Shown: positions 22,316 to 31,439 of the stretch, in pieces
Layout of the letters: each line of letters starts with the position of its first letter
Numbering within the stretch: the stretch's first letter is position 1
Assembly (NCBI GenBank): GCA_029834535.1
Contig: JAQMWT010000166.1
Coordinates: 1-64,000 of the forward strand
Direction: 5' to 3'
Length of the DNA: 64,000 nucleotides
Source: Chrysophaeum taylorii
Taxonomy: Eukaryota > Sar > Pelagophyceae > Pelagomonadales > Pelagomonadaceae
Made by a program: the position numbers and the translations under genes
Notes under the pieces: generated by a model
Database searches by the model: none
Told to the model about the DNA's origin: nothing
The model's input: the letters and a program-made list of their open reading frames with translations, nothing else

Positions 22316-23689
22316 ATGAGTAGCAGCACCAGCAGCAGCAGCGCCGTCGAGAAGCCTCTTGTTGGCGCGTCGATCTTTGTGGTCGGGCAAGACGACGGCA
22401 TCAAGCCGACGATCGAGGCTCTGGGGGCACGAATCTGCGGGAAGGTCGAGGACGCGACCCACGCCTTGTACTTGGGGGGTCGCGAGGTGGTCGAGGAACT
22501 GCAGACGTGCCGGCGGCTGAATGTCCCCGTGGTGGAGCCGTCGTGGCTCGAAAGGATGTCGGGGCTCGGACCGGAGGAGCACTGGAGCGAAGTAGAGGTC
22601 GGGTCGCACGTGCCGGTCGTTATGGCGGAAGTTCCGTGCGAGAGGCGACGCAGGGACGCCGAGTCGGCGCTCGAGGGCAGTATTTGCGAGACCATGTCGT
22701 ATCTGACGCGCGAGAATCCGGCGTCGGTGGAAGAGGAGGAACTTCGGCGAGCGATCGAGCTCTCGATGCTCGAGTTCGCCCTCGTGTTCCGGAAAGAGAC
22801 GCCCGCGCGAAGAAGAGCGTCGCCTTTCGTCGTGTTGGGGGTAGAGGAGTCGGCGACGCCAACGGAAATTAAGGCCGCCTACCGGAAGCGCGCCCTCGAG
22901 ACCCACCCCGACAAGGGCGGCAAGCCGGGGGACTTCGAGAGGGTTGCGTGGGCCTACCGATCGCTCCTCCGGCCGACGTCGACGTCTCCGGAGACGACGA
23001 TTTTGGCCATCAAAACGACGGTCGACCGCGACGCCGAGCTGAAGGACCACCGGAGCCTCGTGGACGCTTTATTCCAGAACGACCAGGACCGCGACGCGAA
23101 ACTTTCCAACCAGCGCGCGGCGTTGGGCGTTTTGAGTCTGGTCGCGGTCGAGGCGGGGGCGTCGACCAAGAACGAGACTAACCGCGTGCTTACGAACACT
23201 TGTTTCTACCTGAGTCTGGCGACTTCCTATTTGTCGGGGATAGGGGCTTTGGACGACGCGACCCGATCCCCCGACCCCAACGACCCTTCGGCCGACGACG
23301 CCCTCCGCAGCGAGACTGCGCTCCGCCTCAAGCGCTTGGTCGAGTCGGCCGTGCTCGCGGCGCATCCCGAGTGGGCCGCGAAAGGACAGGTCGGCGACGA
23401 CGTCCAGGCCTTTTCGGATTTTTTGGTCTTCACCCTCGACTCGAACACGATTGTCGGCGATCTCGCGGTCGCTGTCTTTGACACCGTCTCCGGCTTCGTC
23501 GACATCTATAAGGGCAAGAACTACGACCGCGGCTCCCCCGACGAGCTCACCTCCAACCTCCTCACCATCAAGTTCCTCCCCGGGCACTACCAGCCCCTCA
23601 TCCCCGTCGCCGACGACCGCCCCGACCTCCACCACCTCCTCCACATCCTCGACGCCAACAGCGTCCTCTACGTCATCACCGACGGCTGA
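22316..23689 (+). CDS. BRCT - ubiquitin-interacting motif - J domain - OTU-like protease fusion
   Basis: 457 residues from the ATG at 22316, chosen because a Ser-rich start leads straight into the first domain; the frame is open further upstream without similarity. Domains: BRCT-like fold (12-93; FVVGQDDGIKPTIEALGARI, VPVVEPSWLERM); a textbook UIM (137-155; EEEELRRAIELSM, with A146 and S150); a J domain (168-219; VVLGVEESATPTEIKAAYRK, HPD at 197-199, then KGG); and a C-terminal domain with TNTCFYLSLATSYL (Cys 296) and IKFLPGHYQPLI (His 424), matching the Cys and His boxes of OTU-like deubiquitinases. Together these suggest a ubiquitin-directed protease or chaperone adaptor with protein-binding modules, possibly in DNA-damage signalling. 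The protease assignment is the least certain. It converges on the ABC1 gene 22 bp away. Confidence 0.75.
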   Translation: MSSSTSSSSAVEKPLVGASIFVVGQDDGIKPTIEALGARICGKVEDATHALYLGGREVVEELQTCRRLNVPVVEPSWLERMSGLGPEEHWSEVEVGSHVPVVMAEVPCERRRRDAESALEGSICETMSYLTRENPASVEEEELRRAIELSMLEFALVFRKETPARRRASPFVVLGVEESATPTEIKAAYRKRALETHPDKGGKPGDFERVAWAYRSLLRPTSTSPETTILAIKTTVDRDAELKDHRSLVDALFQNDQDRDAKLSNQRAALGVLSLVAVEAGASTKNETNRVLTNTCFYLSLATSYLSGIGALDDATRSPDPNDPSADDALRSETALRLKRLVESAVLAAHPEWAAKGQVGDDVQAFSDFLVFTLDSNTIVGDLAVAVFDTVSGFVDIYKGKNYDRGSPDELTSNLLTIKFLPGHYQPLIPVADDRPDLHHLLHILDANSVLYVITDG

Positions 23690-23711
23690 TACGTGATCCT
23701 CGCATCCCTAC

Positions 23712-25046
23712 CTAGAGCCGGAAGGCGTCCAAGTCGGGTGCCAGCTGGGAGATGAATCGGTCGAGGTAGAGGGCTTGCTTGACGAGGAGGCCGAATTCGC
23801 TCGGGAGCTCGAGCTCGAACTCCTCCGCGAGGTCGACCACGTCGACGAGGACGGTCGCGTCCGCGCGCCGCCGCCGGGCGTCATCAAAGACGAGGGTTTC
23901 GAGGCGCGCGGCGAGGGACTGGAGGTCAACCCCCGGCTTCGCCGCGACCCCGAGGTCGCAGAGCGCTCCGGCGAGGCCGAGAGCGTCCCTGTCGCGGTAG
24001 GCGTCCGCCATCCTCGAGACCGCGTCGTACGTTCGTCTCGAAAACCGTCCGACAATCCCAAAGTCCAAAAGCCCCAAGCGGCCGTCCTTCATCAACAAGC
24101 AGTTTCCCGCATGAAGATCCGCGTGGAAGAAGGGTCCCCTGACAACAGACAGGGACCAGATGCGCACGAGGGTTTCGACGTCCGAGGGTTTCGCTCTCGA
24201 CGACGACGACGACGACGACGCTAGAGGGTCGCCCTCGAGGCGCGTCATGGTCAAGACAGTGTCCGAGGAGAGCTCGTGCACGGGCTCGGGCACGGCCGCG
24301 AGGCCCCCGAGCCCGTTCGCATCGATGAAGTCCTGAAATTCAACCAGCCGTCTACGCTCTACCCCAAAGTCGAGCTCCGCGGCGACGCTCGCCCTCACGT
24401 CCCGGGCGATGCGTGCGAGGTTGATTCGTCGCAGCTCGGGCGCGAAGGCCTCGGCGTACTGGGCCGCAATCGTCACAAACGCAGTGTCGCACCGCAGCGC
24501 CTCGGCGACCCCGGGTTTGCGGACCTTCAAGACCACCGACCGACCGTCCTTCAACCGCGCGGCGTGCACCTGCGCGACGCTCGCCGTCGCGAGCGGGGAG
24601 GGATCCACCCACTCAAACCCGCTCGTGTCGATCTCGAGGGCCTCGAACGGCACGGCCGGCGCCGCATCAAAACATTTCTCGAATTCTCGCGAAAGCTCTT
24701 CCGACGCGACAGACGGCGACGACGCGATCAGCTGCCCGACCTTTACGTACGTCGGGCCCAGCCGCTCGAAGAGGCTTCGCACCGCCGCCGCGCTTGACGG
24801 GGGCCGCGACAGCACCGTCTCCAAAACCGCCCGCTGGGCCGACACCGTGCGTCTCGCGACGGCCCCGAGACCACCAGCGCCGCGCATCTCCTCCGCCGCC
24901 TCCCTCGACAACCGCTGCAACGTTCCGAAAGACGGCACCTCCAACCTCGCCGTGTACGGGCCTGGAACATCCAATTGCAGCAACGGCTTCTCCTGGAGTC
25001 CCCACACTGCGGCGGCCGCGCTGGCGGCCCACGTCACCCACATCAT
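23712..25046 (-). CDS. ABC1/UbiB-family atypical kinase (ADCK-like)
   Basis: 444 residues from the first of two ATGs (25046 and 25043). Family motifs in order: KVGQ (102-105), the Ala-rich nucleotide loop LATASVAQVH (152-161), Lys 174 in VVLKVRKPG, the ExD motif (E224, D226 in AELDFG), FFHADLHAGN (catalytic-type D310, N315) and LLDFG (326-330). A hydrophobic Ala-rich N-terminus (MMWVTWAASAAAAVWG) could be a membrane anchor or organelle-targeting leader. Such proteins act in quinone/isoprenoid-lipid metabolism of mitochondria and plastids. A Ser7 run (277-283) comes from a simple repeat. The frame is intact. Confidence 0.95.
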   Translation of the reverse strand: MMWVTWAASAAAAVWGLQEKPLLQLDVPGPYTARLEVPSFGTLQRLSREAAEEMRGAGGLGAVARRTVSAQRAVLETVLSRPPSSAAAVRSLFERLGPTYVKVGQLIASSPSVASEELSREFEKCFDAAPAVPFEALEIDTSGFEWVDPSPLATASVAQVHAARLKDGRSVVLKVRKPGVAEALRCDTAFVTIAAQYAEAFAPELRRINLARIARDVRASVAAELDFGVERRRLVEFQDFIDANGLGGLAAVPEPVHELSSDTVLTMTRLEGDPLASSSSSSSRAKPSDVETLVRIWSLSVVRGPFFHADLHAGNCLLMKDGRLGLLDFGIVGRFSRRTYDAVSRMADAYRDRDALGLAGALCDLGVAAKPGVDLQSLAARLETLVFDDARRRRADATVLVDVVDLAEEFELELPSEFGLLVKQALYLDRFISQLAPDLDAFRL

Positions 25047-26040
25047 AATAGTTTCTTCTTGTTTCTTTTGTGACTAGTCTATCGACGGATCTTCCTTCTG
25101 CGCCGTCACCACTACGGCATGTTGGAATTGAATTGATAATCGTCGGAAGCCAGTCCTGTTTACTCCGAGCTGGAGGAACCGGCGGACGCGGTTTCTGATC
25201 AACCGCACCCGACGGTGGTCACCGAACCGGTATGGTGGTTCGCAGCTGCTGCGGCGGACGCCTCTAATTCAAGCGCGCATTTCGCCTTCGCGCATTGCCC
25301 ATGTGCGTCGCTTGTTGCTACTTGCTCCTCTGCGGGTTGCTCATCGTGCCGTTTCGATGGCCCGGTGGTTCTTCTTCTGCTCGATGTGCGACGGATTGCG
25401 GGCAGGTTGCGAGTCGCTCGTGGTGGAACGACGTTTGCGGTATTGGGAGCTTAAAAGAGTGATTTGTCCAAAAGGATAAATCGTATTGATAAGACGCGCA
25501 AGTCGGATGGTACTCGCTCTTCATCACACTTTTGGAGAAACAAAAATGCCGACATAATAATTTCGTTAAACGAAAAAAGTATAGCGTCGCCTCAAACCTT
25601 TGGTTTGAGGCAGGAGCCATCGATTTAAAAATCGCACGACGACCACTTCGTGCGTGACAGACAACATGGTGCTGTTCAGATCTCTGCTGCTTGGTTATGG
25701 CGGCTCGTGCGGAAGCATGGCAGATGGTCATCAAGCTCTTGTTTCGCCGTCGATGTCGTCCGAGAACAAACCGGAGGAGTTGGGACGTTTTTGGCATCTC
25801 GGCGAGAAGAAAGCTGGGGTCTTTCCCTACCAGGAAAAAAAAAACACCAGCCGCTTGCTTTATCATGATGATGCTTGTGAAGTAGCACACTAATAACTCG
25901 TAGCTCCAGCATCGAACGCAAACAACGCCATGGTGGTGTCATTTTTGTCGAGATAGAGCACACGCGTTACGATTTTCGGCTGGAACGTCACGTAACTCCC
26001 GACAAATGACGAAGTTGGCACTGCTGCTGCAAATGAGAGA
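25047..26040. other. Gene-poor spacer
   Basis: About 1 kb between the ABC1 kinase and a LINE relic. Open stretches on both strands, the longest about 190 codons on minus at 25890-25318, show no recognisable family and cross the hairpin cluster at 25561-25653, so I do not call a gene. The sequence is less GC-rich than the neighbouring genes, with an A-run at 25833-25843. Confidence 0.5.
25561..25653. repeat. Cluster of four consecutive hairpins
   Basis: Within 93 bp: TTTCGTT-A-AACGAAA (25561-25575); GCCTCAAACC-TTT-GGTTTGAGGC, a perfect 10-bp stem with a 3-nt loop (25589-25611); CGATTT-AA-AAATCG (25621-25634); and GCACGA-8 nt-TCGTGC (25634-25653). All stems are perfect and the last two abut. 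Possible explanations: a structured RNA or 3' end, a hairpin-type mobile repeat, or a recombination site. No gene is clearly associated. Confidence 0.7.
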
Positions 26041-26750
26041 ATTGCCTAAAAACATGGGTCCTGCTCGTGTACTTCGTCGAGGCTTTCGACGGGGCCTACT
26101 AAAGCAAGTTCTCTCGAAGGAAGTCCGGCGTTCCGCTAATCATCCAAATTCGCGCGCTTAAGCGGGTCTCTGTTTCCGGCGCTGCCGCTTCCATCAACTC
26201 AAGAGAGTTGCGCGTTAATCATTTTTTTTTTTTTGTTTTATACACCACGACAATGCGAAAGTCAGCAGAAGGTGCCGCGCGCGTTATCGAGACGATGCAT
26301 TACAACGCGATCGCTGGTCGTCGCTACGACGACGCAAAACGGGGCGCTGTGGGTGTCGTAATCGAGAAGAGAGAGAGAGAGCCAGTCCGCCAGCGTATGC
26401 CGAATCATACGTGGCTGGCGCTTCTGTTTGCCGACCGTCGAACAGCATGTGTGGAGATCTCACATCGAGTACGTTGCCAGACGGTCCGTGGAAATCCGCG
26501 CGACGAGAGTCAAAAACCCGTGATGCGTTTCGCTGCTGCCTATCCTGGAGTTCTCTGCAACGACCGGACGACATACGACGGCGCCGAGCTTCCCGATGTC
26601 ATAGTATTCCGGTCGTGTCGACGTTTTTTGAGGTGTTTGATACTGTCTCGCGCGACTCTAATAGTGACTACGAGAACCTCCGCGCTACGCGTCGCCGCGT
26701 CACCCCAGACGCCAGACCCGACGCGTTAAAGCTCCGACCCTCCTCCCCTT
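26041..26750 (+). mobile_element. LINE relic related to the one at 13.9-15.4 kb
   Basis: Fragments parallel the 13.9 kb element: VEAFDGAY and VSVSGAAASIN (26080-26200) match the AFD and SGAAASID segments, LLFADRR (26425) the post-YADD part, and YPGVLCNDRTTYDGAEL (26536-26590) matches PGILYNDPTTYDGASL. A FFEVFDTVSRDSNSDYENL stretch aligns with the KFKDLGSKLF region. A 13-T run at about 26222-26234 interrupts it. It is heavily decayed and in several frames. Confidence 0.62.
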
Positions 26751-27125
26751 GAGGAGCCTATCGACGCCTACGCAGCTACGATGCGCAGGCCGCGTCTTCC
26801 CTGGAACCGTGTTTCCTTTGGAAGCACGCTGCTCTCCTCCAAGACAAGACACTTTAGGGCTTTCGAGCGTGGACGAACGAACGAACTCCCCCCCAAAAAA
26901 AAAATTATCGCGTGGCGACAAGCGCGATCAACGAACGCTCTCCTTTCGGCGGCGGCGGCGGCGGCGGCGCCCGGAACGAACGCTCCAAGATCATCCTGGT
27001 CTCATACGGCGCTCATCAATCACATCAGGGGTGATCTCAGCTCAGGCTACGCGAAGAAGAAGAAGACGAAGAAGAACTCCGCGCGCGGTGGTTGGTGGCT
27101 ACGACTCTAGGCATCATCATCACTC
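26751..27125. other. Spacer with simple repeats
   Basis: No gene. It holds a GGC-repeat run (26949-26970) and GAA/AGAAG-rich sequence (27054-27078), then the 3' side of the IQ/WW gene. Confidence 0.5.
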
Positions 27126-29144
27126 CTACTCATAGTAGTATTCATCGTAATAGGACTCGCCCGTCGCAGTGTTGTACCAGTACCAGCGCCCCTCCTCGTC
27201 CTGCGACTGGACCCAGTTCGGGTCGTCAGACGTCGTCGTATAATTCGTCGTTTGCTCCAACAACGTTGGTTCTCGCTCGCCCCAGGTCGGGTCGTCCGAC
27301 GTCGTCGTTTGCTCCAACAACGTCGGCTCTTGCGTGTGGCCCCAGGTCGACGTCGGCGGCTCCTCGCACGGCACGATGGCCCCCCCTTGGGTTTGGGGGG
27401 GTGTCTCGTAGGTCGACTCGCCCGTCTCCGGGTTGTAGTAGTACGGCGTGCCGACGTCGTCGGCGTACTGTTCCCACGTAATCGTCGTCGCCGCCGCCGC
27501 GGGAATATCCGCCTCCTCATCTCGTGCTTGTTCGGTCGCCACGAGGACGGCATCCGACGACGACGGGGGGTTTCCCGCGGTTTCGAGCTCGGTCGCGAGG
27601 TCGCGGACGACGCGGCAGAACGCGTCGAAGCGCGGTTCTCGGAACTCGCGGAGGTCGTCGAGGCCGCCGAGGAAGTCCCGTGTTTTTTGGATGGAGGCGA
27701 GCGCCTGCTCGCCCAAGACTCCGAGGAGATGTTCGGCGGCGGCGAACGCGGCTCGTCTCGCGCGCTCGGCGTCGGCCGCCGCGTCTTCGGGATCGATGAC
27801 GACGGCGCCGGTCGCGAGCACGAGCATGCCGTCGCGTCGCTTGTAGCCCGTGGGTGGCGGCGGCGCGGGGTTGCCCGCGTAGAAGAAGACGCCGTCCTCG
27901 TAGGTCTCGACGCAGTCGCGGGCGCTCGCAAAGAGCTCGCGACGGCGATCGACGAGTCGTACCCCGACGATCCCGCGCGCGGTCGGGCCCCTCGCGCACC
28001 GCGCCTGGATCCGAGCCGCCGCCCAGGCGCGCACCCTTGCGCGCGCCCGCTCGGCCCGCGCTTGGCGGATTCGCGCGACGCGCCGCGCGAACTCCCCGAG
28101 CCGCCGCGCGGCTCTGGCCTCGGCCGCGCGGCGGCGGTCGCGCGCCGCTTCGAGGACGGCGACGCGGTCCCGAACGAGCCCACCGCGCGCGAGCCGCTGG
28201 ATCGCGGTCGCCGCGTCGCGCCGGGCTCGAGAATGCCGCCTTCTCCGCGCGGCCTCGCGCGCGGCCGCGCCGCGAGCCAACCTCTCGACTATCAGCGCGG
28301 CCTCCGAGCGACGAGCCAAATCCCGCAGCGCCCGCAGCCTCCGACGAGCGACGCGCGCCCGCCACCGCGCCTGGACGCGCGTCGCGGCCTCGATGTCGCG
28401 GCGGAACCGCCGGAATTGCCGGACGCGCGTGCGCGCCGAGACGCCGCGCCACAGCGCCGAAATTCGGGTCGCGGCCGATATTCCGGCCCGGGCCTGCCGC
28501 GCGGCCGCGGCCTCGAGGCGCGCAGCGCGCCCGCGCCACGCCGCCTGCAAGCCGAGGGCCCCCTTTTCCCTTCGCGCCTCCCGCCGCGCGCCCGCGATGT
28601 CGCGGCCGAGCTTTCCGCGCGCGACGCGCTGCGCCGTTTCCGCGGCCGTTGCCCGAGCCCGGAACTCCTCGACCTCGCGAAGTGCCCACGCCGCGCGTCG
28701 CCACGCCCGCATCGCGCTGCGCAGAGGCCGCTTGGCAAGCCGCGACGAGACGAGCTTCTCGGCGCCTCTGCGTCGTACGAGTCGAGCGGCGGAAATCGAG
28801 CGCCCGACGCGAAGCGCGTACGACCGCCACGCCGCGAACCCCGACCGCCGGAACCCCGCCGCGCCGCGCTCCCACATCGCCTCCAGCCGGCCCAACGCGA
28901 CGCGACGTGCGTACTCGAGCGCGGCGCTGCGAGTTTTTGGGACGACGACCACCACCATGCCCTTCCTCAAGTCGGCCCGCAGCGCCTCCGCGACCGCCAT
29001 CTCGGCGGCCCGCGACGCGGCGAGCTCGCGCCGCAGTCGCGCAACCTCGCTCCTGGGTTCCACCTTCCTCGGCCTCCGCCGGACCGGTGGTCGCCGCAGC
29101 TCGGCCTCGAGCCGGGCAGCCATAGGATTCGTTGTAGGATACAT
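27126..29144 (-). CDS. IQ-motif repeat protein with two C-terminal WW domains
   Basis: 672 residues from the ATG at 29144. A short coiled region (30-60) is followed by an Arg/Ala-rich helical body with about six IQ-like calmodulin-binding repeats, for example LQAAWRGRAARLE, RISALWRGVSARTRV, RVQARWRARVARRRLRAL, IQRLARGGLVRDRV and IQARCARGPTARGI. Near the C-terminus are a WW domain (WEQYADDVGTPYYYNPETGE), two copies of an acidic linker (EPTLLEQTT), and a second WW-like domain (NWVQSQDEEGRWYWYNTATGE) with a Tyr-rich tail. It probably acts as a calmodulin-binding scaffold that binds proline-rich partners. It is divergent from the TPR-like gene with 105 bp between starts. Confidence 0.85.
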   Translation of the reverse strand: MYPTTNPMAARLEAELRRPPVRRRPRKVEPRSEVARLRRELAASRAAEMAVAEALRADLRKGMVVVVVPKTRSAALEYARRVALGRLEAMWERGAAGFRRSGFAAWRSYALRVGRSISAARLVRRRGAEKLVSSRLAKRPLRSAMRAWRRAAWALREVEEFRARATAAETAQRVARGKLGRDIAGARREARREKGALGLQAAWRGRAARLEAAAARQARAGISAATRISALWRGVSARTRVRQFRRFRRDIEAATRVQARWRARVARRRLRALRDLARRSEAALIVERLARGAAAREAARRRRHSRARRDAATAIQRLARGGLVRDRVAVLEAARDRRRAAEARAARRLGEFARRVARIRQARAERARARVRAWAAARIQARCARGPTARGIVGVRLVDRRRELFASARDCVETYEDGVFFYAGNPAPPPPTGYKRRDGMLVLATGAVVIDPEDAAADAERARRAAFAAAEHLLGVLGEQALASIQKTRDFLGGLDDLREFREPRFDAFCRVVRDLATELETAGNPPSSSDAVLVATEQARDEEADIPAAAATTITWEQYADDVGTPYYYNPETGESTYETPPQTQGGAIVPCEEPPTSTWGHTQEPTLLEQTTTSDDPTWGEREPTLLEQTTNYTTTSDDPNWVQSQDEEGRWYWYNTATGESYYDEYYYE

Positions 29145-29186
29145 AGCCGCTCCTGTCTAACTAACCCTTCTTATAAAGGTTGTATA

Positions 29187-29217
<31 letters not shown>

Positions 29218-29249
29218 ATGGACGACGACGACGACGACATCGACATAAG
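29145..29249. promoter_or_regulatory. Divergent promoter with (TC)n and (GAC)n microsatellites
   Basis: 105 bp between the start codons of the IQ/WW and TPR-like genes. It contains about 14 TC units (29190-29217) and a GAC/ACG run (29221-29238). Pyrimidine tracts like this often sit in algal core promoters or 5' leaders; function is inferred from position. Confidence 0.5.
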
Positions 29250-30155
29250 ATGAGCCGCCTGGGCGAGCTGCCCGACGCCGTCGCCCGCGGTATTTTCAAG
29301 TGGCTGCTCCAGCTCGCCCACACCTACGATGCGCGCGGGCGGCGTCTCGCGCGAGAGTCGGAGACGATCTCCGACTACCGGCTCATGCGACTGGGGTGGG
29401 GCGAGGCCTGGGAGGCGTCGGCCGAGGTGGGCATGATGGCCGCGTGGTCGCGGGGCTGGCGTTGCCGCGTCGGCGAGCTCCTCGCGGCCTTCGCCCGAGA
29501 TCTTCGCGCGACCGACGACTACGTCGCCGCGCTCTGCTGCGCCGTTTGCGCGCTGAGAAGCGCCGAGCTCGAGCCGAGGAGTCGCGCGCTCCTCCTCAGC
29601 GAGGTCGCCGCCTGCCGCCTCCGCGCAAGGAACAGAAGCAAGCTCCACGAGCCGGCGCGCCTCGCACTCCACGACGCGGTCTGCGCCGTCGCAATCGCCC
29701 CCTGCGCCCAGGCGCTCGGCGCGAGAGGCCGCGCGCTGCAGACGTTTGGTCGATATTCAGAAGCTTTGGTTGACTTGGAGCAAGCCAACGACCCGGCTGC
29801 CGCCGCCGAGGCGCGCCGCGGCGCTGCCCAAGCGACAACCTTGCACCTAGTCCTCGTCGGCCTCGCCCCCTACAACTCGCGATCCACCGTCGCTATCAGA
29901 TCGGACTCCCCCCTCGCGACCTTGCTCGACGCCTGGCCGGACGACGACCCCGTCCTCTTCGACACCCACGACGCCCGCACAGCCGCGAGCATCGTCGAAG
30001 CCTTTGTGGACTCGGATCTCGACTTTCCCGCGCTCGTCTCCGACCACCCCCACCCAAAGTCGAGAGTACTCGACCTCGACCTCACGCCTCCCGGTGCCAA
30101 CGTCCACACCGGCGCCACTCTCTTTTTCACCGCCCCAACCAGACTCCGCCCCTGA
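29250..30155 (+). CDS. Uncharacterised protein with TPR-like helical repeats
   Basis: 301 residues from the ATG at 29250. The frame is also open far upstream, but only as the antisense of the IQ/WW gene. The N-terminus reads RLGELPDAVARGIFKWL, somewhat like an F-box start, but I cannot confirm that. Helical pairs around 95-175 (YVAALCCAVCALRSAEL, ALGARGRALQTFGRYSEAL) look like degenerate tetratricopeptide repeats. The last 90 residues (PYNSRSTVAIRSDSPLATLL, ASIVEAFVDSDLDFPALVS) are not recognised. No membrane segment. Confidence 0.65.
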   Translation: MSRLGELPDAVARGIFKWLLQLAHTYDARGRRLARESETISDYRLMRLGWGEAWEASAEVGMMAAWSRGWRCRVGELLAAFARDLRATDDYVAALCCAVCALRSAELEPRSRALLLSEVAACRLRARNRSKLHEPARLALHDAVCAVAIAPCAQALGARGRALQTFGRYSEALVDLEQANDPAAAAEARRGAAQATTLHLVLVGLAPYNSRSTVAIRSDSPLATLLDAWPDDDPVLFDTHDARTAASIVEAFVDSDLDFPALVSDHPHPKSRVLDLDLTPPGANVHTGATLFFTAPTRLRP

Positions 30156-31159
30156 CATCATCACCGCCGGGAAAACACCCCTTTTCGCCACCGACGTCTA
30201 CCCATTATTTTCCTACGCAGGGCTCTCTTTCTAAGAAGAAGAAGAAGAAGAAGAAGAAGCAAAACCGCAGCGGCAGACGAGTTGGGTTGAAAATCTCAGT
30301 GACCGATGAAGATTTTTTTCACTCGGAGGGCCGGCGCTATGCTACCTTGGGGAAAGGATCTCAGAGCGAGATCCCATCGAGGTAGCTCCAAAGGACCCTC
30401 CGTCTTGTTGGCACAGCAAAAATAAAGTTGCGTAGGTCGACGCCGCGGCCACTTTTTTTTTTCTCCCGGCATCATCATCATCATCATCATCATACGGTCT
30501 GCCAGAAATTGCGGGACGACGAATACGAGCCTCGGGAGGTCAGTCGCCGGGGTCCCCGACCTCGCGCGCACCACTCTTCGCGACTTCCAAAAGTGCGATC
30601 AGTTCCTCGATGGGGTCGCAGCCGTCGCAATGCCTAAGAAGAAGAAACGAAATTACCGATGCCAGCGAGCTACCGCAACTTCGCAGTTGCCCGCCAGCAC
30701 TATTCGAGGGCAACAGCTTTGCGGCCTTCCTCCTCGATGCAATACGGTTGGCCCTAGAGAGCTGCCTGCGGACGCGTGACGCCTTATTTGTGTGAAACAG
30801 CCCATCAAAACTCGGGGCTCGAAGGAGGTGGTGAGAATCCCGGTAGGCTGATAATGCACGGTGCTTGTTGTTTAGAAGTGCGCCGATGGTTGCAAGGGGC
30901 GCAATTTTGCGAGCAACGATATCGACAACTTTTCCACCCTATTTACAAAGCAGACGGTGATGTGCGTCTTGACACGTGGCCGTACAGGCAGCCGCAGCCG
31001 CGAGTAATAAGCTTAGAAACACGCATGAGTCGATGCTGCGTCCTCTAATAATGGGCTCTGCGCTCGACGACTCTGCTGCGGGAGATAGGACGGCTACCCG
31101 AGGACCGACCTCTTGGTAGAAGACAAACATTGCGCGTGTAGACGCGCGTGTAGACGCAG
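30156..31159. other. Spacer with trinucleotide repeats, no clear gene
   Basis: About 1 kb without a recognisable gene. It contains (GAA)n at about 30233-30260 and (CAT)n at about 30469-30493. Short open frames on plus (30428-30637, 30610-30795, 30776-31048) have no known similarity and look accidental. Confidence 0.5.
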
Positions 31160-31340
31160 TTGTGGCATTGTCGGTAGTGGAGTCGTCGACTGAGAAAACG
31201 ATGTCCTCTGGCTTGCCGACTCGGCTGAAAGCCGCGTCGAGCCGGCCGTGGGTGAAGACGGGCTTGGGCAAGAGAACGTCGACCGTGCGGAGCGTCTGGC
31301 GATGGTTCTTGTTGATTGTTATGGTGAAGAAGGGCCGCAA
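31160..31340 (-). pseudogene. PIF1-helicase C-terminal relic
   Basis: RPFFTITINKNHRQTL ... VDVLLPKPVFTHGRLDAAFSRV matches the last conserved helicase block of PIF1 proteins (FAMTINKSQGQTL, PVFSHGQLYVALSR), the form found at the end of Helitron Rep/helicase proteins. It has the opposite orientation to the Helitron copy starting 100 bp to the right, so it belongs to another, older insertion. Confidence 0.7.
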
Positions 31341-31439
31341 GGGGAACTGGCGCCGGCGCAGCTCGAAGGAGAGCTCGCCCTAGTTCCTAGTGAAAGCGCC
31401 AGGATCACGAGGGTTTTTTTCTCGCTGTCGTTGACCCAA

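Noticed and set aside
25318-25890. 190-codon open frame on the minus strand
   Set aside because: No family resemblance, odd composition and it crosses the hairpin cluster; probably accidental.
27252-29249. Very long open frame on the plus strand (running into the TPR-like gene)
   Set aside because: It is the antisense of the IQ/WW gene; high GC content suppresses stops. Only the part from the ATG at 29250 has protein-like character of its own.
30428-30795. Small Arg/Ser-rich frames near the CAT repeat
   Set aside because: No similarity and low complexity; not supported as genes.
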